64,000 nt of DNA from Krasilnikoviella flava (GTDB taxonomy: Bacteria; Actinomycetota; Actinomycetes; Actinomycetales; Cellulomonadaceae): positions 124,001 to 188,000 of the forward strand of contig NZ_FUZQ01000003.1 in the NCBI RefSeq assembly GCF_900167525.1, written 5' to 3'. Both the position numbers and the translations under genes were made by a program. Positions 26,844 to 35,330 of this stretch are shown one piece after another. The notes beneath the pieces were generated by a model that searched no databases, was not told the DNA's origin, and saw only the letters and a program-made list of their open reading frames with translations. Within the stretch, counting starts at the first letter, position 1. Every line of letters begins with the position of its first letter.

Positions 26844-27668
26844 TCAGGCGACGTACGCGCCCTGCCACACGGTGTCGAACGGGGTGCGGGCCGCGACCCG
26901 CGCCTCGATCCCCTGCGTCACCATGTCCTTCGCGACGCGGACGGCGTCGTGCACGTCCGCACCCTTGGCGAGCTCGGCGGTGATCGCGGCGGCGAACGTG
27001 CAGCCGGCGCCGGAGACGCGCTCCTCCCCCACCTTGGGGGCGGCGTAGACCGTGACGTCCTCGCCGTCGAACAGGACGTCGACGGCGTCCGGCCCGGACA
27101 GCTCGACACCGCCCTTGGCGACCACGTAGCGCGGCCCGCGGCCGTCGCCGAGCCGGGCGTGGATGCGCCGCGCGGCCTCGACGAGCTCCTCCAGGGAGGT
27201 GATGTCGTCCATGCCCGCCAGCGTCTTGGCCTCGAACAGGTTCGGGGTCACGACGGTGGCCAGCGGCAGCACGCGCTCGCGCAGCGCGGTGTCGGTGTCG
27301 AGGGCGGCGCCCGGCTCCTGCCCCTTGCAGATCAGCACCGGGTCGAGCACCACGTGCCGCCACGGCTGCGACTCGAGCGAGCGCGCCACGACGTCGATCG
27401 TCGCCGGGGTGCCGAGCATCCCGATCTTCACCACGTCGAGCGCGTGGGTCGACGTCGCGGCCTCGAACTGGTCGGCGATGACCTGCGGGTCGACGGGCAC
27501 GAACCGGTGGCCCCAGTCGTGCTTGGGGTCGAAGGAGACGATGCAGGTGAGGGTGCCCACCCCGTAGGTGCCCAGCTCCTGGAAGGTCTTGAGGTCGGCC
27601 TGGATGCCGGCCCCTCCGGTGGCCTCGGATCCGGCGATGACGTACGCGAGGGACGGCGTGCTGCTCAT
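26844..27668 (-). CDS. pyridoxine/pyridoxal/pyridoxamine kinase (PdxK of the ThiD-like ribokinase family)
   Basis: 274 residues. The N-terminal AGSEATGGAGIQADLKTFQE and the following LTCIVSFDPKHDWGH resemble the Gram-positive PdxK group rather than classical ThiD, which has GSDxSGGAG and no DPxxxW segment. The C-terminal GEERVSGAGCTFAAAI supplies the anion hole and the active-site Cys of this group. It phosphorylates B6 vitamers at the 5' hydroxyl with ATP. Phosphomethylpyrimidine kinase activity is the alternative. It converges tightly on the COG4315 gene, with seven bases between stops. Confidence 0.8.
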   Translation of the reverse strand: MSSTPSLAYVIAGSEATGGAGIQADLKTFQELGTYGVGTLTCIVSFDPKHDWGHRFVPVDPQVIADQFEAATSTHALDVVKIGMLGTPATIDVVARSLESQPWRHVVLDPVLICKGQEPGAALDTDTALRERVLPLATVVTPNLFEAKTLAGMDDITSLEELVEAARRIHARLGDGRGPRYVVAKGGVELSGPDAVDVLFDGEDVTVYAAPKVGEERVSGAGCTFAAAITAELAKGADVHDAVRVAKDMVTQGIEARVAARTPFDTVWQGAYVA

Positions 27669-27730
27669 GGTGGGCCAGCCTACGACGGCCCCGACCCGGG
27701 GTTGTCGGGCCGGATCCGTAGGGTGGGCCC

Positions 27731-28522
27731 ATGAGCGTTCAGATCGGGGCCCACGTCGACCTGTCCGACGCCGTCGCGCAGGCGAAGTCGATCGGGGCGG
27801 ACGTGGTGCAGGTGTTCCTGTCCGACCCGCAGGCGTGGAAGGTGCCGCCGCTCGATCACCCCGGCGGCGCGGAGGCGTTCCGGGAGGAGACGGCGGCGGC
27901 GGGCCTCGGCGTCTACGTGCACGCCCCGTACGTCATCAACGTGGCCTCGACCAACAACCGCATCCGCATCCCGAGCCGCAAGCTGCTGCAGCAGATCATG
28001 ACCGGGGCCGAGGCGATCGGCGCCCGGGGCGTCGTCGTGCACGGCGGGCACGTCACCGCCAAGGACGACCCGGCCGTGGGCTTCGACAACTGGCGCAAGG
28101 CGATCGACGCGCTCGAGACCGACGTGCCCGTGCTCGTCGAGAACACCGCGGGCGGCGACTTCTCCATGGCCCGGCGGCTCGAGCGGATCGAGCAGCTCTG
28201 GGCGGCCGTCATGCAGGCGAACGGCGCCGAGAACGTCGGCTTCACGCTCGACACCTGCCACGCCTGGGCCGGCGGCATCGACCTCGCGACCGCGGTCGAC
28301 GACATCCGGGCGATCACCGGGCGCATCGACCTGGTGCACGCCAACGACTCCCGAGACACCGCCGGGTCGGGCGCCGACCGGCATGCGCACTTCGGCGAGG
28401 GGAACATCCCGCCGGAGCTGCTCGTCGGCGTGGTCGCCGCCGCGGGCGCACCCGTCGTCTGCGAGACGCACGGCGACATGGGCCCCGACATCGCCTGGCT
28501 GCGGGAGCGCCTCGCGGCCTGA
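27731..28522 (+). CDS. nfo: deoxyribonuclease IV / AP endonuclease (endonuclease IV family)
   Basis: 263 residues, a TIM barrel with three metals. The metal and substrate motifs are complete: [53 protein letters not shown] then [13 protein letters not shown], and [10 protein letters not shown]. The enzyme cuts 5' of abasic sites in base excision repair. It is divergent from the PdxK-like gene across 62 bases; the two probably share a promoter region. It is slightly shorter than Escherichia coli Nfo, mainly in loops. Confidence 0.93.
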   Translation: MSVQIGAHVDLSDAVAQAKSIGADVVQVFLSDPQAWKVPPLDHPGGAEAFREETAAAGLGVYVHAPYVINVASTNNRIRIPSRKLLQQIMTGAEAIGARGVVVHGGHVTAKDDPAVGFDNWRKAIDALETDVPVLVENTAGGDFSMARRLERIEQLWAAVMQANGAENVGFTLDTCHAWAGGIDLATAVDDIRAITGRIDLVHANDSRDTAGSGADRHAHFGEGNIPPELLVGVVAAAGAPVVCETHGDMGPDIAWLRERLAA

Positions 28523-28643
28523 CGCCTCGACCGCCCGGCCGGATCGGCCGGATCGGCCCGCGGGCCTGTGGACGAGGGGCGACGACGCCGAGGGTGGCCC
28601 CTGGGCCCCGGCGCAGGAAGGGCCGTGCGCCGAGGGTGACACC

Positions 28644-29306
28644 TCACCCCGCGGCGCGGCCCGCGTCGTGCACGACGATCGCCGCCTGCACGCGGTTGGC
28701 GGCGTCCAGCTTGGTGAGGATGCGCGAGACGTGCGTCTTCACCGTGGGGACGCTCATGTAGAGCTCCGCGGCGATGTCGGCGTTGGACAGGCCGCGGGCG
28801 ACCGCGAGCGCGACGTCCCGCTCGCGGTCGGTCAGCGTGTCGAGGCGCGCCGCGGCGGCGCGGCGCCCGTCGGGGGCCGAGCCCTCCGTGACGGCGGCGA
28901 TGAGCTGCGCGGCGACGCGCGGCGACAGGGTCGGCTCGCCGTCCGCCGCCGCCCGGACCGCGGCGACGAGGCGGTCGGGGGGCGTGTCCTTGAGCAGGAA
29001 CCCCGCGGCGCCGGCGCGGAGGGCGTCCACGATCATGTCGTCGGTGTCGAACGTGGTGAGCACGATGACGCGCACGGCGGAGGCGGCCACGAGCCGGCGG
29101 GTGGCCTCGATCCCGTCGAGGCGCGGCATCCGGATGTCCATGAGGACGACGTCGGGCCGCTCGCGCGCGACGACGTCGAGAGCCTCCAGCCCGTCCCCGG
29201 CGGAGGCGACGACGTCCAGGTCGGGCGCGCCGCCCAGGATCAGCGACAGCCCCGACCGCACCAGCGGGTCGTCGTCGACCAGGACCACCCGTGTCTTCTC
29301 GCTCAT
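28644..29306 (-). CDS. NarL/LuxR-family response regulator
   Basis: 220 residues. The receiver domain has VVLVDDDPL (acidic pocket), DVVLMDIRMP (phosphorylation Asp ~residue 55), LTTFD and FLLKD (Lys). The C-terminal LuxR-type HTH reads LTDRERDVALAVARGLSNAD then VKTHVSRILTKL. The ATG at 29306 is preferred, as homology starts four residues later; an in-frame ATG at 29315 adds three residues. The start lies inside a 14-base tandem triplication that separates it from the kinase stop. It pairs with the kinase upstream and may control the divergent ABC exporter. Confidence 0.9.
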   Translation of the reverse strand: MSEKTRVVLVDDDPLVRSGLSLILGGAPDLDVVASAGDGLEALDVVARERPDVVLMDIRMPRLDGIEATRRLVAASAVRVIVLTTFDTDDMIVDALRAGAAGFLLKDTPPDRLVAAVRAAADGEPTLSPRVAAQLIAAVTEGSAPDGRRAAAARLDTLTDRERDVALAVARGLSNADIAAELYMSVPTVKTHVSRILTKLDAANRVQAAIVVHDAGRAAG

Positions 29307-29343
29307 GCCGCCCATCTCATGCCGCCCGTCTCATGCCGCCCAC
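29302..29343. repeat. 14-base tandem triplication at the kinase/regulator junction
   Basis: Three copies of CTCATGCCGCCC plus two variable bases (29302-29315, 29316-29329, 29330-29343). On the coding (minus) strand each copy holds GGGCGGCATGAG. The copy nearest the kinase contains its TGA stop overlapped with an ATG (ATGA); the copy nearest the regulator holds the regulator start. Slippage has apparently moved an original 4-base overlap 28 bases apart. Confidence 0.8.
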
Positions 29344-30578
29344 GGTAGCCACGCCTCCAGGAGGAAGTCCGCGGCGCGCCCGTCCCGCGGCGCGACACCG
29401 CCCGTCGTGTCACCCGTCGTGCCGTACGACAGCCGTCCGCCCACCAGCTCCGCCCGCTCGGTGAGGCCCACGAGCCCGAGCCCGGACTCCGGTGCCGTCG
29501 GCAGCTCGGGATCGGGACCCACGGTGCGCACGGGGTTGCGCACCGTGATCGTCAGCCCGTCCCCGGGCGCGCCCGCGAGGGCCACGGACACGGGCGCCCA
29601 CGGGGCGTGCTTGCGCGCGTTCGTCATCCCCTCCTGCACGATCCGGTAGGCGTGCCGGCTCACCGCCTCGCCCAGCTCGTCGACCCGGTCGACGTGGTCC
29701 GCGAGCCGCACGTCGACACCGCTCGCGCGGGCCTCGGCGAGCAGCTCGTCGAGGTCGGCCAGCGTGGGCTGCGGCGGCTCCGGCGAGGCGGGCGCCGGGT
29801 CGCGCAGCACGCCGAGCACCTCACGCAGCTCGGCCAGGGCGGCGTGCGCGTTCTCCTGCACCACCGCCGCGGTCTCCGCGACCTTCTCGGGCGGCAGGTC
29901 GGTGCGGTAGGCCAGCGCGCCCGCGTGCATCGCGACCAGGGAGATGCGGTGGGCAAGCACGTCGTGCATCTCGCGGGCGATGCGCGTCCGTTCCGCCGTC
30001 CGCGCCTGCGCCACGCGGCTCGCCTGCTCCCGCTCCGCCGTCTCCGCGCGCTCCCGCAGCGACGCGAGGTGCTCGCGCCGCAGCCCGATGTACGCGCCGA
30101 TCCAGACCAGCAGCGCGAAGATCAGCACCGATCCGAGGCCCCCGACCCACGTGTCGACGTCCTGCTGCGACGTGGTGGGGTGCGTCCGCTCGTAGACCCA
30201 GCTCGCCGCGGCGAAGGCCACCCCGACGGCCGCGAGCTGCCACCAGCGACGGCGCGTGGCGAGCGAGATGATCGCGATCGCCTGGGCGCCGATCGCCAGG
30301 ACGGACACGGCCGAGGCCGCGGTCAGCACCAGCGCCACCGTCAGCGGCGCCCTCCGCCGCAGCAGGAGCACCGGGAGCGCGGCGAGCCCGACGAGAAGGT
30401 CCAGCGCCAGGAGCCCGTCGGACATCGTCCGCTGACCGGTGTCGGACTCCCAGGCGACGAAGACCAGCGCCGTCATGCCCGCCAGCAGCGCCACGAGCAC
30501 CCGCCACGTCTCGCCCCACACCCGGCGGGCTCGGGACGGACGGGCAGGGGCGGCGGGCACGTCGTCGAGCCTAGGCAC
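29331..30578 (-). CDS. sensor histidine kinase (HisKA_3, NarX-like)
   Basis: About 415 residues. Four to five membrane helices lie in residues ~20-160, then a coiled linker (REHLASLRERAETAEREQ) and the dimerisation/phosphoacceptor box TRIAREMHDVLAHRISLVAM. The ATPase domain has RIVQEGMTNARKHAP (N box) and ESGLGLVGLTERAEL (G box). The GTG at 30578 is preferred because GAGGG precedes it by seven bases; an ATG at 30596 is possible. No periplasmic sensor domain is visible, so it probably senses within the membrane, like regulators of neighbouring exporters. Confidence 0.88.
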   Translation of the reverse strand: MPRLDDVPAAPARPSRARRVWGETWRVLVALLAGMTALVFVAWESDTGQRTMSDGLLALDLLVGLAALPVLLLRRRAPLTVALVLTAASAVSVLAIGAQAIAIISLATRRRWWQLAAVGVAFAAASWVYERTHPTTSQQDVDTWVGGLGSVLIFALLVWIGAYIGLRREHLASLRERAETAEREQASRVAQARTAERTRIAREMHDVLAHRISLVAMHAGALAYRTDLPPEKVAETAAVVQENAHAALAELREVLGVLRDPAPASPEPPQPTLADLDELLAEARASGVDVRLADHVDRVDELGEAVSRHAYRIVQEGMTNARKHAPWAPVSVALAGAPGDGLTITVRNPVRTVGPDPELPTAPESGLGLVGLTERAELVGGRLSYGTTGDTTGGVAPRDGRAADFLLEAWLPWAA

Positions 30579-30690
30579 CGCCCGGCCCTCGGGCATCCGC
30601 CGGGCGGCTGGGGCGCATCCTCCGGAAGGAGGACACGAACCATCCCCTCGCCGGACGCGCCGCCGCCGCCCGCCCGGGCAGGGTGGAGCC

Positions 30691-31602
30691 ATGATCACCG
30701 TCGAGCACCTGACCAAGAGATACGGGCCGTCCGTCGCCGTGGACGACGTGTCGTTCACCGTCGAGCCCGGCCACGTGACGGGCTTCCTCGGCCCCAACGG
30801 CGCCGGCAAGTCCACGACGATGCGCATGATCTGCGGCCTCACGCCGGCCACGTCGGGTTCCGCCCGCGTGCTCGGCAAGCCGTTCACCGCGCTCCCCAAC
30901 CCCGGCCGCCGCGTGGGCGTCCTGCTCGACGCCGCCGCCCAGCACTCCGGCCGCACCGGCCGGGAGGTCCTCACGCTGGCCGCGCTGATGACCGGCGTCG
31001 ACCGCCGCCGCATCGACACCACGCTGGACCTGGTGGGCCTCACCGAGCGCGAGTCCGCCCGCCGCGTGGGCCAGTACTCCCTCGGCATGCGGCAGCGCCT
31101 GGGCATCGCCTCGGCGCTGCTGGGCGACCCCGAGGTGCTGATCCTCGACGAGCCGGCCAACGGCCTCGACCCGGCCGGCATCCGCTGGATGCGCGACCTG
31201 CTGGACGACTTCGCCTCGCGCGGCGGCACCGTGCTGCTGTCCTCCCACCTGCTGCGCGAGATCGAAGCGGTCGCCGACCGGCTCGTCGTCATCGGCCGCG
31301 GCCGGGTCGTCGCCCAGGGCCACAAGGACGACCTGCTGCGCCAGGCGGGCACGTTCGTCCGCTCCACCGACGACGTCGCCCTCGCCCTCGCCCTGCGGCA
31401 GGGCGGGGCCGGCGTCGAGGAGCTCAGCACCGGCGGGCTGTCCGTCGAGGCCGAGCCGATCGACGTCGGCCGTGCGGCGGCCGCGGCGGGCGTCGTGCTC
31501 GCCGAGCTGCGCGCCGCCGACTCCCGCGGCCTCGAGGACCTGTTCCTCGAGCTCACCGCCGACGACGCCCGTGAGCAGTCCCGGATGGAGGTGCCCGCAT
31601 GA
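30691..31602 (+). CDS. ABC exporter ATP-binding protein
   Basis: 303 residues. Walker A GPNGAGKST (~residue 39), signature YSLGMRQRLGIASALL, Walker B EVLILDEPANGLDP and the switch His in LLSSHLL are all intact. The C-terminal ~90 residues are a dimerisation extension typical of CcmA/DrrA/BcrA-type exporters. GGAG precedes the ATG by six bases. It couples to the permease by ATGA and is divergent from the LuxR/kinase pair, an arrangement common for antibiotic or lantibiotic export under two-component control. Confidence 0.93.
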   Translation: MITVEHLTKRYGPSVAVDDVSFTVEPGHVTGFLGPNGAGKSTTMRMICGLTPATSGSARVLGKPFTALPNPGRRVGVLLDAAAQHSGRTGREVLTLAALMTGVDRRRIDTTLDLVGLTERESARRVGQYSLGMRQRLGIASALLGDPEVLILDEPANGLDPAGIRWMRDLLDDFASRGGTVLLSSHLLREIEAVADRLVVIGRGRVVAQGHKDDLLRQAGTFVRSTDDVALALALRQGGAGVEELSTGGLSVEAEPIDVGRAAAAAGVVLAELRAADSRGLEDLFLELTADDAREQSRMEVPA

Positions 31603-32432
31603 CCACCGCATCGTCGAACGCCCTTCGACAGGCTCAGGAACCGCCGGTCGAGACCAGGACCCGCCGCACCCGCACCACCCCCGACGTCCGCCCGCTCACG
31701 TTCGCCACGCTCACGCTGGTCGAATGGCGCAAGCAGCTCGACACCCGCGCCGGCCGGTGGTTGCTCGCCGTCATCGCGATCGTCACCGCCGGCGTGCTGG
31801 CCGTGATGGTGGCGGTGAACGGCGGCAACCACTCGTTCAGCGCGTTCGTCGTCGGCACGACGACGCCGATGGCGATGCTGCTGCCCATCGTCGGCGTGCT
31901 CGCCGCGACGTCCGAGTGGTCGCAGCGCACCGCGCTGGTGACCTTCACCCTCGAGCCTCGCCGCACCCGCGTCGGACTGGCCAAGGTGGTCGCCGCGATC
32001 GGCTCGGGCCTCGCGCTGCTCGTCGTGACCGTGGGCCTCGCCGCCCTCGCCCACCTGCTCGTCGTCGCCTTCCGCGACGCCGACCCGGCGTGGGACGTCA
32101 CCGCGCGCGCCGTGCTCTACCTGGCGCTGTCCGTCGTGCTGTTCATGGCGCAGGGGGTCGGCTTCGGCCTGCTGCTGCGCAGCACCCCGGCAGCCATCGT
32201 CACCCTGCTCCTGGCGCCGACCCTGTTCGGCCTCGTGGGCGGCCTCGTGCCGGGCATGGCCGACGTGCTGCCCTGGATCGACCTCGGCACGGCGGGCGAG
32301 CCGCTGCTCTTCGGTAGCGCGCTCGACGGCGAGGGCTGGGCCCAGCTCGGCACGGCGACGCTCATCTGGGTGGTCGCGCCGCTGGCCGGCGGCCTCTGGC
32401 GCGTGGAGCGCAGCGAGATCTCGTCGTCCTGA
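31599..32432 (+). CDS. ABC exporter permease with a REP-encoded N-terminal tail
   Basis: 277 residues, six membrane helices from about residue 50, starting after TFATLTLVEWRKQLDTRAG, typical of ABC-2 permeases of the DrrB/BcrB kind. Residues ~5-18 (NALRQAQEPPVETR) are encoded by a copy of the REP element (31622-31655), so the cytosolic tail is partly repeat-derived. The start overlaps the ATPase stop (ATGA). Its own stop directly abuts the stop of the convergent antiporter gene. Substrate unknown. Confidence 0.87.
   Translation: MTTASSNALRQAQEPPVETRTRRTRTTPDVRPLTFATLTLVEWRKQLDTRAGRWLLAVIAIVTAGVLAVMVAVNGGNHSFSAFVVGTTTPMAMLLPIVGVLAATSEWSQRTALVTFTLEPRRTRVGLAKVVAAIGSGLALLVVTVGLAALAHLLVVAFRDADPAWDVTARAVLYLALSVVLFMAQGVGFGLLLRSTPAAIVTLLLAPTLFGLVGGLVPGMADVLPWIDLGTAGEPLLFGSALDGEGWAQLGTATLIWVVAPLAGGLWRVERSEISSS
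31622..31655. repeat. REP-like element inside the ABC permease gene
   Basis: CCTTCGACAGGCTCAGGAACC followed by GCCGGTCGAGACC is a variant of the family seen at 34484-34561 and 59144-59220. It lies in frame in the permease coding sequence near its 5' end and is translated without a stop. Confidence 0.75.
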
Positions 32433-34346
32433 TCAACCGCCGTCGAGGTGCCCCCGCATCTCGACGGCGATCTGGTCGGCGTCGAGCTGCTCCAGGGCCC
32501 TGCTCAGCAGGTCCGAGTCGTACGTCCCCAGGGCTCGGGCCTCGAGCAGGGCCTTGCGCTGCGCGGCGATGGTCGCGAGGCGCAGCTCGAAGAACTGCGC
32601 GGACAGCTCCTCGGGCGTGGCCTCCTCCTCGTCCTGGTCGGCCTGCTCGCGCACGACGACGGACCGCACGCGGTCGACGACGTACGGCGCGTAGGGGGTG
32701 CCGTCCTTGCGGCGCAGCTCGGGGTCGTCGAGCACGTCGCGGGCGGTGCCGTCGACGATCTCCCGCAGTCCCTGCGTGCCCTCGACGAACCGCGACGAGG
32801 TGACACCCGCCAGCCCGAGCCGCCGCACCACCCACGGCAGGGTGCCGCCCTGCACCAGCAGGGTGCCGGCCGCGACGCCGAATGCGATGAGGATCAGCAG
32901 GGACCGCTGCGGGAAGTCGTGGGGCAGGGTCTGCGCCGCCGCGAGCGTCACGACGCCGCGCATGCCGGCCCACACGATGACCACGCCCTCCTTCGGACCG
33001 AGGGGGGCGGCGACGAGGTAGTCCACGTCGGCGATCCGCCGCGTGAACCGGCGGCGGAACTCGGTGATGCGGTCCATCCGGCGCTGCCGGATCCGTTCCT
33101 TCTGGTCGTCGGACAGCCCGCCGGCGGCCACGCGCCGCTTGTCGGCCTCGACCTGCACGCGACGCTGCACCCGTCGCACCTGGCGGCGCGGGTTGCCGGC
33201 CTCCCACACTCGTTGGTCGCCCTGGGTCCACACCGCGGAGAGGGCCTGCGCCGCCTCCGGGGTGATGATGCCGTTCGGGTCCGTGAACTCGTCGAGCTTC
33301 GCGGAGACCCGGTGCTCCATCCGGTCGAGCGTCTCGCGGACCTGCTCGGCCCGCCGCCGTCGTGCCGCGAGGTACCGCAGCAGCGGGAGCACGAACATCG
33401 CGCGCAGCGCGATGACGCCCGCCGCCGCGAGGGCCGCGACGCCGACCGCCGTCCAGAGCGACCCGTGGGCCTCCCGCACGTCCTGGACCAGCCCGAACAC
33501 CTCGAGCCCCATCGCGAGGAACAGGCCGCCCTCGAGCAGGATCTCGATGGTCCGCCAGTTCATGCGTTCCGCCACCCTGTCCTGCGGACTGAGGTGGCGC
33601 GCGGAGAGGGTGCTGGTGACGAGCCCGGCCGCGACGGCGGCGACGATGCCGGACGCGTCGAGCTCCTCGGCGGGCAGGTAGGCCACGAACGGCACCACGA
33701 ACGACACGGCGGTGGACAGCGCCGCGTGCCGCAGGTGCTCGCGGGCCCACAGGCCGAGCCGGCCGACGATCACGCCGATGATCACGGCGAGCAGCACGGC
33801 CTTGAAGAAGCTGCCGACCACGCCCCACAGGCTGACGCTGGCCGCCGTCGCCGCGATCGCCGAGCGCAGGAGCACGAGAGACGTCGCGTCGTTGAGCAGC
33901 CCCTCGCCCTCGAGCATCACGACCACGCGCTGCGGAGCACCGAGCTTCTTGATGATCGACGTGGCGACGGCGTCCGTCGGGCTGACGATGGCGCCGAGCG
34001 CGATGCCGGCGGCCAGGTCGATGCCGGGGATCACCCAGGAGAAGACGAACCCGAGCAGCACGGCGGAGATGACCACGAGCAGCACGGCCATGCCACCGAT
34101 CGCGGTGAAGTCGCGCCGGAAGTCCATCGACGGGAACGACGCCGCCGACGCGTAGAGCAGTGCAGGCAGCACGCCGACGAGGATGACCTCGGGGTTGATG
34201 TCGATGGCCGCTACGGCCGGGACGAAGCTCACGGCGACGCCGATCAGCACCAGGACCAGCGGTGCGGCGACCCCGGCCCGGGGCGCCAGCGCGGTGACGG
34301 CGATGACGACGACCGCCGCGAGCACCGCGACGAGTAACACCTCCAT
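32433..34346 (-). CDS. Na+/H+ antiporter, CPA1 (NhaP-like) with long cytosolic tail
   Basis: 637 residues. About twelve helices fill residues 1-340, with the transport-site segment IVSPTDAVATSI (~128) and LEGEGLLNDATSLVLL (~148) that carry the acidic residues of CPA1 exchangers. A charged loop (~340-440) is followed by WAGMRGVVTLAAAQTLP and a cytosolic tail. The protein exchanges Na+ or K+ for protons. The ATG at 34346 starts with the first helix; a TTG nine bases earlier is less likely. It is divergent from the PadR gene, whose operator region it shares. Confidence 0.9.
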   Translation of the reverse strand: MEVLLVAVLAAVVVIAVTALAPRAGVAAPLVLVLIGVAVSFVPAVAAIDINPEVILVGVLPALLYASAASFPSMDFRRDFTAIGGMAVLLVVISAVLLGFVFSWVIPGIDLAAGIALGAIVSPTDAVATSIIKKLGAPQRVVVMLEGEGLLNDATSLVLLRSAIAATAASVSLWGVVGSFFKAVLLAVIIGVIVGRLGLWAREHLRHAALSTAVSFVVPFVAYLPAEELDASGIVAAVAAGLVTSTLSARHLSPQDRVAERMNWRTIEILLEGGLFLAMGLEVFGLVQDVREAHGSLWTAVGVAALAAAGVIALRAMFVLPLLRYLAARRRRAEQVRETLDRMEHRVSAKLDEFTDPNGIITPEAAQALSAVWTQGDQRVWEAGNPRRQVRRVQRRVQVEADKRRVAAGGLSDDQKERIRQRRMDRITEFRRRFTRRIADVDYLVAAPLGPKEGVVIVWAGMRGVVTLAAAQTLPHDFPQRSLLILIAFGVAAGTLLVQGGTLPWVVRRLGLAGVTSSRFVEGTQGLREIVDGTARDVLDDPELRRKDGTPYAPYVVDRVRSVVVREQADQDEEEATPEELSAQFFELRLATIAAQRKALLEARALGTYDSDLLSRALEQLDADQIAVEMRGHLDGG

Positions 34347-34434
34347 GCCGAACAACGTAGGCGCACCGTCGCGGGTTCTCCTGGGCCCGTCACCGGACCG
34401 ATATCAGAGTGACCCACGTCACAGTCGATCGGTG

Positions 34435-34478
34435 TTGCTTAACGATATATCGCGTTCTATCTTAGATACGTCGCGATA
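34435..34478 (+). promoter_or_regulatory. PadR promoter and 31-base operator dyad
   Basis: TTGCTT (34435-34440), a 17-base spacer and TATCTT (34458-34463) form a promoter. A dyad centred at 34463 spans 34448-34478: TATCGCG and CGCGATA as outer arms and the perfect palindrome TATCTTAGATA (34458-34468) inside. A further palindrome, CGATATATCG, is at 34443-34452. The AT-rich island in 74% GC DNA overlaps the -10, so the PadR protein probably represses itself here. Confidence 0.7.
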
Positions 34479-34483
34479 CCTCC

Positions 34484-34561
34484 GGTGGTTGAGCCTGTCG
34501 AAACCCCGGACCCCCGCGGTCGAGCCCGTCCCCGGAACCGGGTCGACAGGCTCGACCAGCG
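34484..34561. repeat. REP-like palindromic element in the padR leader
   Basis: GGTTGAGCCTGTCGAAACC at 34487-34505 faces GGTCGACAGGCTCGACC at 34541-34557; a partial third copy lies between. It sits between the promoter and start codon of the PadR gene and would form a stable hairpin in its leader RNA. Confidence 0.8.
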
Positions 34562-34598
34562 GATCACCCCAGACCCCGAACCAGTGAGGACATCTCTC

Positions 34599-35330
34599 AT
34601 GCGTACCCCCCGAGACACTTCTTTCGACCCCCGCACCTTCGATCCCCGGTCCTTCGACCGGCACCCCTTCGACCGTCAGCCCGGCCCGCGCGGCGACCGC
34701 CGCCGGCGCGGCGACTTCCCCGGACCCGAGGGCTTCGGCCCCGGCTTCGGCCCCGGCCCGGGCTTCGGCCCCGGGTTCGGCCCGCGCGGCCACCGGGGCG
34801 GCGGGCGCCGCGCCGGCCGCGGTGAGATCCGGGCCGCCCTGCTGCTGCTGCTCGCCGAGCAGCCCATGCACGGCTACCAGGTCATCACCGAGCTCGCCGA
34901 GCGCACCGACGGCCGCTGGCGCCCCAGCCCGGGCGCCGTCTATCCGGCCATCTCCCAGCTCCAGGACGAGGGCCTCGTCGCGGTGGCGGACGACGGCGGA
35001 CGCCGGCTCGCGTCGCTCACCGACACCGGCCGCGCGTACGTGGAGGAGCACCGCGAGGAGCTCGGCAGCCCGTGGCAGAAGGTCGCGGAGGACCCGCGGC
35101 GCCAGGGGCACGAGCTGCACCACGCGATGCGCGCCCTGGGCGGCGCCGTCGAGCAGGTCGCCCGCGCCGGCACCCGGGCGCAGGCCGAGGCCGCTGCCGC
35201 GGTGCTCGACAGGGCGCGGCGCGAGGTCTACCTCGTGCTCGCCGACACGAGCACCGGCACGAGTGCCGAGACGGCCACGGACACCGGCACCGACGACCCG
35301 TCAGCCGAGACCGACGATCTCGGTCGGTGA
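34599..35330 (+). CDS. PadR-family transcriptional regulator with low-complexity N-terminal tail
   Basis: 243 residues. The winged-helix domain starts near residue 68 (IRAALLLLLAEQPMHGYQVI, then PSPGAVYPAISQLQDEGLV). A C-terminal helix follows for dimerisation. The first ~65 residues are unusual: repeats around FDPR (SFDPR, TFDPR, SFDRH, PFDRQ), then GFGPGFGPGPGFGPGFGPRG. GAGGA is nine bases before the ATG. An AT-rich operator overlaps its promoter. The likely role is repression of itself and possibly of the divergent antiporter. The last 30 bases overlap the end of the convergent propeller gene. Confidence 0.9.
   Translation: MRTPRDTSFDPRTFDPRSFDRHPFDRQPGPRGDRRRRGDFPGPEGFGPGFGPGPGFGPGFGPRGHRGGGRRAGRGEIRAALLLLLAEQPMHGYQVITELAERTDGRWRPSPGAVYPAISQLQDEGLVAVADDGGRRLASLTDTGRAYVEEHREELGSPWQKVAEDPRRQGHELHHAMRALGGAVEQVARAGTRAQAEAAAAVLDRARREVYLVLADTSTGTSAETATDTGTDDPSAETDDLGR

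Noticed and set aside
28523-28643. GGCCGGATC direct repeats between endonuclease IV and the response regulator as a terminator or mobile repeat
   Set aside because: Short GC-rich repeats of the kind expected by chance at this composition, no T-run and no second copy.
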